Part shown: positions 6,216-13,069 of the stretch, piece after piece | How the letters are laid out: the number at the start of each line of letters is the position of its first letter | How positions within the stretch are numbered: the stretch's first letter is position 1 | Assembly (NCBI GenBank): GCA_001412365.1 | Contig: LKUE01000337.1 | Coordinates: 1-13,333, forward strand | Direction: 5' to 3' | DNA: 13,333 nucleotides | Source: Desulfuromonas sp. SDB | GTDB lineage: Bacteria > SDB-A | Notes under the pieces: generated by a model | The model's input: the letters and a program-made list of their open reading frames with translations, nothing else | What the model was told of the DNA's origin: nothing | Database searches by the model: none | Made by a program: the position numbers and the translations under genes

Positions 6216-8219
6216 TCAAGGTTGATTGCTTCTATAACGAATAAACCAAGTACTCTTTTTAATCACTGGATGAAGCTCCAGCCAAAGTCCATCCGGTAAA
6301 TACTGAACAGTATTACAATAAGAACAACTGGCATTACGGGGAGTTTCAGAAGTAATGGTCAAAGGAGCTCCGCATTTAATACAGGTTATTGCTATTGATT
6401 TTTTCTTTTCTTGATCAATTTCTTTCTGTCCATATAAAATACCACCAAACACCTGTTCAGCATTGTTAATCCAGTTAAGTTCAGGGGGAACGGGATAAGT
6501 TGAATTGAGATTACCGCAATTTTCACATTTAATGGGATTAACTGAACCGGTAGGGACAAAATCAACATCCAATTCTTTTTTACATTTAGTACATCGGGGA
6601 GAGGAATTATTCATGGTAATAATTAGATCTTGGTAATTGAGATAACGGGACTGACCCAGATCGGATTTAATGACCGTATTCCAAAATTTATGATCTAAAT
6701 CCACTGAGGACAAACAGGAATTACATTTAATTTTAGAGGTTAAGCCATTGACAAAGACCGGCTGACTACAGAAAGGGCATTCAAATTCAATTTGATAGGA
6801 GCGGTAGAAAGGCATAACTGATTCCAGCCGTTCCTGAGCTGCTTTTTTAACTTCGGGATGTGAAGATTGATCCGCCACCTGTTTAATTAAATTCCGGTCA
6901 TCCAGAACTTTTACCGCCAAAACAGACAAAGCGGTTCGGAAGGAGTTAAGAGCAATGTCCTTTACCATATTCTTGTTCTTAACTTTTACTAGAGCTGCTT
7001 TGCATACCGATAGTTCTTTCTCCTGTTCCGCCAGCGACTTTAACCATGAATCACTTGGATTACTCATCGCGTATATGGAAGCGATTCTTCCCCGGGGATG
7101 CTTTGCGGTTTTGGCGCATTCACTCAGTAAAGATTGGGAAGTAATTAAACTGGCTAATGCCATTGCCACATCTTCACAGGATTCATCATTAAGTAATTGG
7201 GAAATAGTCATCTGATTATCCGGAACAAGTTTTTTAACTGCATTCAGTTTAACTCTGCTGGAATCAGATTTTTGTATCGCTTTTACCAAAGTATCCTGCA
7301 GGGTAGCCTTGTTCACCAGGGCATTTAAAATATCTTCGTCTGTCTCATGCTGTACTCGGCTGAGCAGATAATACTGATCCGGATCCTGCAGATAGGAGAT
7401 AGCAGCTGCTCTAAACTTTGGATTATATGCTTTCAAAGAAATATCTTTTAAGTAATTCTGATTATGTATTTTATCCACTACATCTCTAGCTCCCTGAGAT
7501 TGGGGGCTGCTCAGAGCAATGTCGTAAAGTAAATCCTCCTTATCAATTCGGGAAGCCAGCCAGGGATAGAGATCTACTAAATGTTTATCTTTCATCATCT
7601 CTGCCATCATCTTCTGATCAGTCATTCTTTCAACTGCAGCAGTCCTAATATCCATAGATGGATCAGTGTAGGCAATTTCTTTCAATTTTGAATTGTTTTC
7701 AATTTTAGCTAAAGCTTTCAATCTGAAATCTCTATCCGAATGTTTAATTGCCGGTCGGAAAAAATCTTTTAGTTTCCATCTCCCTGTAAATTTTCTCTTC
7801 TGAACATAGAAAAACAAAAATATGGAGATGCAGATAATTGACCAGATAATAAATGGTTGAGGATTTATGTGGATAAGTTCAATCAATGAGAAAAATGCCT
7901 GAGGAATGCTTTCCGGTTCCTTAACAAAATAATAACCCCATCCTCCGGAATATCCTGCACTTGCACAGCCCAGAGCAAATTGACCGATAGCCATAATTGC
8001 TCCCAGAGCAAATTGACCTAAGCAGCCTAAGCCAATGGCAAACTGAGAAATACAGATAAATCCAGCTCCAAATTGAGTAATTGCAATTACTCCCACTCCG
8101 AATTGAGCTATGGTAATAAATCCTACTCCAGAAAAGCCAATGGAAATAATTCCATTGGCAAAAAAGCCCACTGATATCAAAGGCTTACCGAATATCTTAA
8201 ACTTCGTATCCAGACTCAA
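6216..8219 (-). CDS. Membrane-anchored HEAT-repeat / triple zinc-ribbon protein with N-terminal pentad repeats (function unknown)
   Basis: 667 residues; I do not recognise a named family. Residues 10-95 are an uncharged Gly/Phe/Ile-rich stretch with a small residue every fifth position. Residues 123-139 form a strong transmembrane helix followed by basic residues (QKRKFTGRWK), so the rest is probably cytoplasmic. Residues about 160-465 are alpha-helical units of roughly 20-30 residues of HEAT/ARM-like type, for example around 163-175, 189-201 and 425-440. The C-terminus has three zinc ribbons: C481xxC484 with C499xxC502, C543xxC546 with C565xxC568, and C613xxC616 with C632xxC635. The start is TTG with TAGGA seven bases upstream; an in-frame stop lies four codons before it and the next Met is residue 76. 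A scaffold or sensor role is possible. The gene diverges from the secreted protein gene and ends just before the fur promoter. Confidence 0.85.
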   Translation of the reverse strand: MSLDTKFKIFGKPLISVGFFANGIISIGFSGVGFITIAQFGVGVIAITQFGAGFICISQFAIGLGCLGQFALGAIMAIGQFALGCASAGYSGGWGYYFVKEPESIPQAFFSLIELIHINPQPFIIWSIICISIFLFFYVQKRKFTGRWKLKDFFRPAIKHSDRDFRLKALAKIENNSKLKEIAYTDPSMDIRTAAVERMTDQKMMAEMMKDKHLVDLYPWLASRIDKEDLLYDIALSSPQSQGARDVVDKIHNQNYLKDISLKAYNPKFRAAAISYLQDPDQYYLLSRVQHETDEDILNALVNKATLQDTLVKAIQKSDSSRVKLNAVKKLVPDNQMTISQLLNDESCEDVAMALASLITSQSLLSECAKTAKHPRGRIASIYAMSNPSDSWLKSLAEQEKELSVCKAALVKVKNKNMVKDIALNSFRTALSVLAVKVLDDRNLIKQVADQSSHPEVKKAAQERLESVMPFYRSYQIEFECPFCSQPVFVNGLTSKIKCNSCLSSVDLDHKFWNTVIKSDLGQSRYLNYQDLIITMNNSSPRCTKCKKELDVDFVPTGSVNPIKCENCGNLNSTYPVPPELNWINNAEQVFGGILYGQKEIDQEKKKSIAITCIKCGAPLTITSETPRNASCSYCNTVQYLPDGLWLELHPVIKKSTWFIRYRSNQP
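7950..8192 (-). repeat. Tandem ~30-bp coding repeat (decapeptide/pentapeptide units) in the HEAT-repeat protein
   Basis: Residues 10-90 are units of ten, consensus F-[GA]-x-G-x-I-x-[IL]-x-Q, with Phe at 10, 20, 40, 50, 60, 70 and 81 (Ser at 30), and one inserted residue before 81. Each unit splits into two pentads, with a small residue at 18, 23, 28, 33, 38, 43, 48, 53, 58, 63, 68 and 73, then 79, 84 and 89. At DNA level the codons for x-Q-F recur about every 30-33 bp. The spacing fits a pentapeptide-repeat-like beta-helix or a Gly-rich membrane element; which of the two is not decidable by eye. Confidence 0.8.
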
Positions 8220-8226
8220 TTTATTT

Positions 8227-8231
8227 TCCTA
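8227..8231 (-). promoter_or_regulatory. Ribosome binding site deciding the TTG start of the HEAT-repeat protein
   Basis: TAGGA on the minus strand, seven bases before TTG at 8217-8219. Its TAG is the in-frame stop, so no longer N-terminus is possible in this frame beyond four codons. Confidence 0.55.
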
Positions 8232-8370
8232 TCTCTTTATTCATAATTATTTTCAAATTTATCATATATTTAACATTTACTTAATATCTATTTTCACTGT
8301 TTATTTGAGTTAATCTTCTGATATTATTTTTTATATAGTAATAAAAATAAACTTACCGTACAATTTATTG

Positions 8371-8398
8371 TTGAACTTTCAAAGGGGGTAATTATAAT
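8371..8398 (+). promoter_or_regulatory. Promoter of the secreted BNR-like protein gene
   Basis: TTGAAC (8371-8376) and a perfect TATAAT (8393-8398) are separated by 16 bp, giving a leader of about 57 nt before the ATG at 8463. A small dyad, TTGAA-CT-TTCAA (8371-8382), overlaps the -35. The rest of the divergent spacer, 8220-8370, is very AT-rich and must hold the promoter of the opposing HEAT-repeat gene, but no hexamer pair there stands out. Confidence 0.7.
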
Positions 8399-8430
8399 AT
8401 TTTGCCTAAATATATCAAAAATAATGACTA

Positions 8431-8447
8431 TAGTTAATGTTTAACTA
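8431..8447. promoter_or_regulatory. 17-bp perfect palindrome in the leader of the secreted protein gene
   Basis: TAGTTAA-TGT-TTAACTA is a perfect 7-bp inverted repeat around a 3-nt centre. It ends 3 bp before the AAGGAGG ribosome binding site at 8451-8457. It could be an operator for a dimeric regulator downstream of the promoter, or a weak AU-only hairpin next to the ribosome binding site. No known factor is matched. Confidence 0.45.
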
Positions 8448-8462
8448 GTAAAGGAGGGTTAT

Positions 8463-10106
8463 ATGAAAAAGAGTTTGGTACTTTGGGGACTTTTACTTTT
8501 TGTTTCCCTGTATGCGGCAAATAGCGGACCGGCAGGAAATAACTGCCAACCAGCGGTAGTTAATTCATGGCAATCAGCTCTAGATCCGGAAGATGGGATA
8601 TATCCGGAGACTGAGCCGAGAGTAGTTCCTTGTCAGGGAGATATTGAACTGGGAACTGCCCCCTCCCACTATGCCCCCCTGTGGGCAGATGACAAGCTGG
8701 TCACCGATCAGTGCAATATATTATTCAGATACAAAATAGCTCTAGACTACGATGTAGACGGAAATTTATATGCAGCGGTACAGTCTTCTTTCTCCTCGGA
8801 TGCGGACTCTTTGTACATTTTCAAATCCACTGACCGGGGATATACCTGGAACCAGATTTTTCTGACCTGGGCTGGAACAGGTGGCGAACTTCGTGATTTT
8901 GAATTCAGAATTGAGCCCTATAAATCAGATCCCCTGATGTACCTGGTATGGGTGGATACTGTTACCTCCGGATGCCGTTTTTATTTCGGAGCAATTGAAC
9001 AAAACGGCAGTGAACATTGGTATGAATTCTCCGATTCAATTTTTACCAATGTAGTGGAAGCAGCCATGGATGTTTCCCCGGAAGCCGATCCAACTGTGGC
9101 CATATCCTATATCCGCATTGAATCACCCGGTGAAACCGGCTGGTACACATTGTTATCATCGGATAGCGGGATAACCTGGACTTCTTGGGGTCCTCATACT
9201 GCCTCTTCAGGACCAAGAGATGTCACCACTACCGTTCAGGATTCTACTCATTTCTATTCCGGAGTAATTTACACTCAATCTTCCAACCGTTTCCGGATGT
9301 ACCGGCATTACGACGGAGGATGGGGTTTTGCAAATGTTTCCACCACTATTGACACCACCCGTCAAAGTCCCATTCTAGCTACCCAGAAATACCATGCTTA
9401 TCCCAACAACTACGTTTATGGAATGTACACAATCGGTTCAGCAGCAGACGAAAGAGTATTCTTCTCCTACAGCAGCGACGGAGGTCAGAACTTCAATCCA
9501 GAATACTGGTCACTAACCGGAGAGGTGGAATCCGAAGAACCCCATATCCGGATAGGCTGGGACCAGACCAACGACCGACCGGTTGCCTGCTGCAATGTGG
9601 AGGGGGGGGCTTTTGACACTTTAGTGGCAGGAATGGCAAATACAGACTTTCATTCCTGGTATTTACGGGCTACTCCCAACGACTACAGTCTTACCGGGGA
9701 TATGCCGGCTCAGATTACCTATGCTACCGTTACTGGATTGCAGGGAAGAATTTTGATTTACCGGGAATTTGCCAGTGATAATATCTGGTTTGACCGCTGG
9801 AATATGTACAATTCAGTAGAGGAAGAACCGGTATCCGGTACAGTTAACGGTTTCAACTTAATCAATCAGTCAAATCGAGTGAGTATTAGATTCTCCTTAC
9901 CCGCAGGTCAAAATATTAAAATTGATGTCTACGATCTTTCCGGAAGAATTGTCAATTCCCTTGCTAATGGCACTTTTTCTACCGGTGAACATCAGATTTA
10001 CTGGAATCTTGATGACAATTCCGGTGAACAAGTTCAGGCGGGAAATTACTTTATTAGATTTGATGCTGATAACATTATCACTACAAAAACCATCCAGGTC
10101 TTCTAA
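8463..10106 (+). CDS. Secreted BNR/Asp-box beta-propeller-like protein with C-terminal sorting (T9SS / FlgD Ig-like) domain
   Basis: 547 residues. A signal peptide (MKK then a Leu/Val-rich core, cleavage near residues 18-19 after LYA/YAA) directs export. The body, about 70-450, is rich in aromatic beta-strands. It carries Asp-box-like motifs STDRGYTW (122-129), SSDSGITW (232-239) and SSDGGQNF (337-344), as in sialidase/BNR propellers. The last ~90 residues (PAGQNIKIDVYDLSGRIV, then WNLDDNSGEQVQAGNYFIR, ending TKTIQVF) are the Ig-like sorting domain used for type IX secretion or its FlgD-like relatives. Catalytic sialidase arginines are not evident, so a binding or structural surface role is more likely than hydrolysis. 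Start: ATG with AAGGAGG at 8451-8457, an unusually strong site. Monocistronic, with its own promoter and terminator. No secretion-system genes are adjacent. Confidence 0.9.
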   Translation: MKKSLVLWGLLLFVSLYAANSGPAGNNCQPAVVNSWQSALDPEDGIYPETEPRVVPCQGDIELGTAPSHYAPLWADDKLVTDQCNILFRYKIALDYDVDGNLYAAVQSSFSSDADSLYIFKSTDRGYTWNQIFLTWAGTGGELRDFEFRIEPYKSDPLMYLVWVDTVTSGCRFYFGAIEQNGSEHWYEFSDSIFTNVVEAAMDVSPEADPTVAISYIRIESPGETGWYTLLSSDSGITWTSWGPHTASSGPRDVTTTVQDSTHFYSGVIYTQSSNRFRMYRHYDGGWGFANVSTTIDTTRQSPILATQKYHAYPNNYVYGMYTIGSAADERVFFSYSSDGGQNFNPEYWSLTGEVESEEPHIRIGWDQTNDRPVACCNVEGGAFDTLVAGMANTDFHSWYLRATPNDYSLTGDMPAQITYATVTGLQGRILIYREFASDNIWFDRWNMYNSVEEEPVSGTVNGFNLINQSNRVSIRFSLPAGQNIKIDVYDLSGRIVNSLANGTFSTGEHQIYWNLDDNSGEQVQAGNYFIRFDADNIITTKTIQVF

Positions 10107-10115
10107 CTTATGTTC

Positions 10116-10137
10116 AGGGGATGCTCCGGCATCCCCT
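10116..10137 (+). terminator. Rho-independent-like terminator between convergent genes
   Basis: AGGGGATGC-TCCG-GCATCCCCT is a perfect 9-bp stem with a 4-nt loop, starting 10 bp after the TAA of the secreted protein gene. The following AATTTA is only a short U-rich tail. The hairpin's last two bases belong to the stop codon of the opposing NUDIX gene (10136-10138), so the structure can act for both convergent transcripts; on the minus side it has no T-run. Confidence 0.75.
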
Positions 10138-10591
10138 AATTTACATCTCCCCAGTATATCTTAGGGGAATTATCCAGATCAGCTAGAACTGATCTCAGTG
10201 ATTGAGGATATAGACGATATTGCTCGATATTATCTAAATCCAGCCAGGCAATATCCATCTGACCCTGATCCGGTGAAATGCCCATTTTTAAATCGGTCAT
10301 ATCTTCTAACTGACATTCAAACATATACTCTATTTGATGAGCATCTCCATCCGTATCCCTAAACTCATGATTTAAGCCGATATACTCCCGGATAAGTTTA
10401 ATATCCCCAACTAAAACCCTGGAGTTTATCTCCTCCATGCATTCCCGGTTTAAAGCTTCGATCATGGTTTCCCCCGGTCTCTGCCCTCCTCCCGGCAACA
10501 GATAATAATATCCATCTAAGTCTTGCGCTTGGATGGTTAAAATTTTGTTGTTTTCAATAATTATCGCTTTCACTGAATTCCGGAATTTCAT
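10136..10591 (-). CDS. NUDIX hydrolase
   Basis: 151 residues, a single NUDIX domain that hydrolyses a nucleoside diphosphate linked to another group, with Mg or Mn. The Nudix box runs from residue 35 to 57: Gly35, five residues, Glu41, seven residues, RE (49-50), then CMEE (51-54). The metal-binding Glu50, Glu53 and Glu54 are present; the usual Gly after EE-x is Asn56, a tolerated change. The start PGGG (33-36) preceding the box is typical of MutT/ADP-ribose-pyrophosphatase-like proteins. Substrate unknown. The ATG begins one base after the stop of the DUF2007 gene with no strong ribosome site, suggesting coupled translation. Its stop codon overlaps the terminator hairpin. Confidence 0.92.
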   Translation of the reverse strand: MKFRNSVKAIIIENNKILTIQAQDLDGYYYLLPGGGQRPGETMIEALNRECMEEINSRVLVGDIKLIREYIGLNHEFRDTDGDAHQIEYMFECQLEDMTDLKMGISPDQGQMDIAWLDLDNIEQYRLYPQSLRSVLADLDNSPKIYWGDVN

Positions 10592-10592
10592 T

Positions 10593-10811
10593 TCACTGAT
10601 TGTTCATCTGATTGATTAATTCCAGTGCTTTCTGCTTCTGCTCCGGAAAAATGAGCAATTTAACTCCCCGGATAAAAGTTTGCCCTCCGGCAGTTCCTCC
10701 GCAGTCATCGGCAACAGTTATAGCTTTTATCCCATTTGATTCCAACATCCCTTTCACCAAATCCGCTTCTACATGACTGGAAAATTCCTTCACCACCACT
10801 AAATTATCCAT
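10593..10811 (-). CDS. DUF2007 family small protein
   Basis: 72 residues. The pattern VVVKEFSSHVEADLVKGMLESNGIKA, followed by a Gly-rich loop and a strand GVKLLIFPEQKQKALELI, is the DUF2007 (putative signal-transducing protein) fold, with similarity to PII/ACT-like alpha-beta proteins. Its biochemical role is unknown. Asp35, Asp36 and Cys37 in the loop could be a ligand or metal site, but this is speculation. Start ATG with AAGGAG six bases upstream. It lies 3 bp after the DUF3795 stop and 1 bp before the NUDIX start, so the three are probably one transcript. Confidence 0.85.
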   Translation of the reverse strand: MDNLVVVKEFSSHVEADLVKGMLESNGIKAITVADDCGGTAGGQTFIRGVKLLIFPEQKQKALELINQMNNQ

Positions 10812-10814
10812 AAT

Positions 10815-11276
10815 TTACTCCTTGATTTTACTATACCAGTATTTTTTTCCCGATAAGAATCCGGATATTCCTTTCTTATTCAATTTTTTTAAATTTTTAA
10901 GATGAGCATCTCCATGATTTTCTTTTAGAAAATCCAATTTTGTACAAGTCGGAAATTTATCACACTCCCAGCATCCCCGAATCCCTTTTTTCTCACAACA
11001 TTTCCTTATTTTGCAGAACGGAGGACCTCCACCACCCCGGCAAGCTTTTTTACACCTCATCTTAACCATAGCTCCTAAAACCTCATAGCATTCATCATAG
11101 TGCCGGTAAGCTGAGAAAAAAGGTATTTTAGCCAGGGTTTGAGCAGTCTTGTCAAACCGGGTTTCCCGAAGTTCTTTTCTCAGATCTCTGGCTAGATTAG
11201 CCATTTTTTGACGGTAACCTACACAATCTCCGCAATATAATCCGCAATAGGAAACTAATTCTTTGTTTTCTTCCAT
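10815..11276 (-). CDS. DUF3795 cysteine-rich protein
   Basis: 153 residues with the DUF3795 hallmark YCGLYCGDC (residues 10-18) and twelve cysteines: 11, 15, 18, 63, 75, 79, 88, 93, 94, 102, 105 and 111. The second half, including CRGGGGPPFCKIRKCC and GCWECDKFPTC, fits a zinc or iron-sulfur binding knuckle. Members are small cytoplasmic proteins of unknown function common in anaerobes. The C-terminal 30 residues are basic and Lys-rich. Start ATG with GGGAG seven bases upstream. The 82-bp AT-rich gap 11277-11358 upstream holds no clear promoter or hairpin. It is first in the cluster with DUF2007 and NUDIX. Confidence 0.9.
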   Translation of the reverse strand: MEENKELVSYCGLYCGDCVGYRQKMANLARDLRKELRETRFDKTAQTLAKIPFFSAYRHYDECYEVLGAMVKMRCKKACRGGGGPPFCKIRKCCEKKGIRGCWECDKFPTCTKLDFLKENHGDAHLKNLKKLNKKGISGFLSGKKYWYSKIKE

Positions 11277-11358
11277 AATATCTCCCGTATTTTTTGACTG
11301 GTCTTGTAAACTAAACTTGAATAATAATTAAATTTTTAAAATATTCACCCGTTATTAA

Positions 11359-12225
11359 TTATTTAACTTCTCTTATCATGTAAAGACAAGGGCTATGTTC
11401 ACCCCATAGATCAGTGAATTCCTCAAAAGGCTTAAATCCGCATTTTTCATAAAACTTCCTGGTTTTCCAGTAGTTTTTATCAGGATGCTTTTCACTTAAA
11501 GTTTTAACCGACATATAGGGAATATTTAACTGTTTACAGTATTCATTTATTGTCCCGATCAATCGTTTTCCAATCCCCTTACCATGAAACTCCTTGAAAA
11601 TACCCAGAACATATAAATCTGCATTAACTCCGTAATTTACTTTAATTGCACAAAAACCAATTGTTTTGCTGTAAATGCTTATCTTAAAAAAAGGCAAAGT
11701 TTTCACATCTTCAATGTAGTGTAAAATTGCTTTCTCTATTCCAAACCACTGAGGAAGAGATCTTAAAATCTGTTCACAGATTTGTGCTTTAATTTTACTA
11801 CTTTTTTCCATTTCAACCACCAGATCGGCAAGGGGATCCTGACTAATTTTCTGCTGATAACTTGAACATAGATCAAGCCATTCTCTCTGATATTCCCGCT
11901 CTTCGATAATTCGGTCATTTAAATCTCCGATGGATATTATATTACTATCTCGGCACCACTTTAAATTCAACAGGTACATAATCCAGTCCAATCTGTCCGG
12001 GTCATCATAAACATTTATTTCGGTGATTTCTTGCTGCCATAAAATAAATGCACGGGTATGTCCATCGGTAAAAAAAATCTCTTCTCCGATCTTCTTGACC
12101 GGCAAAGGCTGGTATTTTTTGAAATTACTTTTCTCTAGAATTTTCAAATTATGCTCATACTTAGACTTTGAGATATATAACTGGGTAGGCAAAATTTCAT
12201 CTAATTTCATCTTAAATATTTTCAT
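11359..12225 (-). CDS. ParB/sulfiredoxin-like domain fused to a GNAT acetyltransferase
   Basis: 288 residues in two parts. Residues 1-90 resemble ParB/Srx-like domains: LPTQLYISKSK, then PLPVKKIG, then FFTDGHTRAF with DGHTR at 54-58, the position of the conserved ParB/Srx phosphate-binding Arg loop. Residues about 135-288 are a GNAT fold: the acetyl-CoA loop EFHGKGIGKRL (212-222) and the late FYEKCGF (258-264). The reaction is probably transfer of acetyl from acetyl-CoA to an amine; acceptor unknown. Whether the N-terminal part binds nucleotide or is only structural is not clear. It is not part of a partition locus, so plasmid ParB is unlikely. It lies 19 bp after the nitroreductase stop. No good ribosome site is visible before the ATG; Met6 is an alternative start. 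Confidence 0.8.
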   Translation of the reverse strand: MKIFKMKLDEILPTQLYISKSKYEHNLKILEKSNFKKYQPLPVKKIGEEIFFTDGHTRAFILWQQEITEINVYDDPDRLDWIMYLLNLKWCRDSNIISIGDLNDRIIEEREYQREWLDLCSSYQQKISQDPLADLVVEMEKSSKIKAQICEQILRSLPQWFGIEKAILHYIEDVKTLPFFKISIYSKTIGFCAIKVNYGVNADLYVLGIFKEFHGKGIGKRLIGTINEYCKQLNIPYMSVKTLSEKHPDKNYWKTRKFYEKCGFKPFEEFTDLWGEHSPCLYMIREVK

Positions 12226-12244
12226 TTCTTTTTGTTGAAATTAA

Positions 12245-13027
12245 CTACTCATCGGATTTCTGATTGTAGCCGGGAAGATTAAATCCGCATTTAGCAAATT
12301 GTTCCAGCAACTGATCCGGCGATTCCATCCACTGCCCGGTTTTTCGAGAAATATGTTCAGTCCAGCTGTAGTTGTCAAAAGTATAGGATTCTTCCCTGCC
12401 ATCTTCCAATGGTATCATCGCATTTAAACTGCGGTAGTAATTTTGATCAAGATATCCCTGATCCATAACTTCTATAGCATTTTCAATCAATTCATCACCA
12501 GCAAGATTATACTGTGTATCCATCAGAGAAATATTTAAAGGATAACGTGGCCGGATAGGCGGATTTTCAGCGGGATATCCCATCACTAAACCAACCAGAG
12601 GGAAAATCCTGGAAGGTAAATTGTACTGTTCAATTATTTTCTCCGCCTGATAGGGGATACCCCCCAGAAAACAACTGCCCATACCTAAACTCTCCCCTGC
12701 TATCACCATATTTTCCGCCATGTAGGAAGCATCCTGGATACCGAAAAGTAGCAAGGATAGATCATTTTGCACCATTTTCCAGCCTCTCCTGGCCATCACC
12801 TCTTCATGGCGATGGGAATCTACACAGATAACAAAAAACAGGGGAGCATTACATGGATTTTCATCCCTATTCCGGGAAAGCAACACACTGCCCAGTTGAT
12901 AGGCAAATGGTGCTTGTTGTCCAGCTTTTACAATGGTTTCAATTATTTCATCACTAGGTTCTTTATCCTGATACTTCCGAATTGATTTTCGGTTCATCAG
13001 GATTTCAATAGTCGCGTTACTGATCAT
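12245..13027 (-). CDS. NfsA-like FMN-dependent nitroreductase
   Basis: 260 residues, a cytoplasmic flavin oxidoreductase that reduces nitro compounds, quinones or flavins with NAD(P)H. The N-terminal NRKSIRKY (12-19) supplies the FMN-phosphate Arg/Ser residues. GESLGMGSCFLGGI (111-124) and LVGLVMGYPAENPPIRPRYP (144-163) are the usual FMN and C-terminal signatures. A tail of nearly 100 residues with W-x-E-H-I-S-R-K follows, as in the NfsA/FRP subgroup. Physiological substrate unknown. ATG start with AGGAG seven bases upstream. It lies 42 bp after the TauE-like gene, in an AT-rich gap where a promoter is possible but not clear. The ParB/GNAT fusion gene follows closely. Confidence 0.92.
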   Translation of the reverse strand: MISNATIEILMNRKSIRKYQDKEPSDEIIETIVKAGQQAPFAYQLGSVLLSRNRDENPCNAPLFFVICVDSHRHEEVMARRGWKMVQNDLSLLLFGIQDASYMAENMVIAGESLGMGSCFLGGIPYQAEKIIEQYNLPSRIFPLVGLVMGYPAENPPIRPRYPLNISLMDTQYNLAGDELIENAIEVMDQGYLDQNYYRSLNAMIPLEDGREESYTFDNYSWTEHISRKTGQWMESPDQLLEQFAKCGFNLPGYNQKSDE

Positions 13028-13069
13028 TATTATTCTCCTAAATTTAAATTATTTAGTTATACTACAAAA

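Noticed and set aside
7960-8110. Regularly spaced AAATTG-like words every 30-33 bp, resembling a CRISPR or direct-repeat array
   Set aside because: The words encode the recurring x-Q-F of the protein's decapeptide units, are degenerate at codon third positions, and there are no unique spacers.
8220-8462. Riboswitch or small RNA in the divergent spacer
   Set aside because: The spacer is AT-rich with no conserved riboswitch core or multi-stem fold visible; only the promoter and the 17-bp palindrome stand out.
11359-12225. Plasmid partition or defence function from the ParB-like domain
   Set aside because: No ParA, nuclease, toxin or other defence gene is nearby, and the C-terminal half is a plain acetyltransferase.
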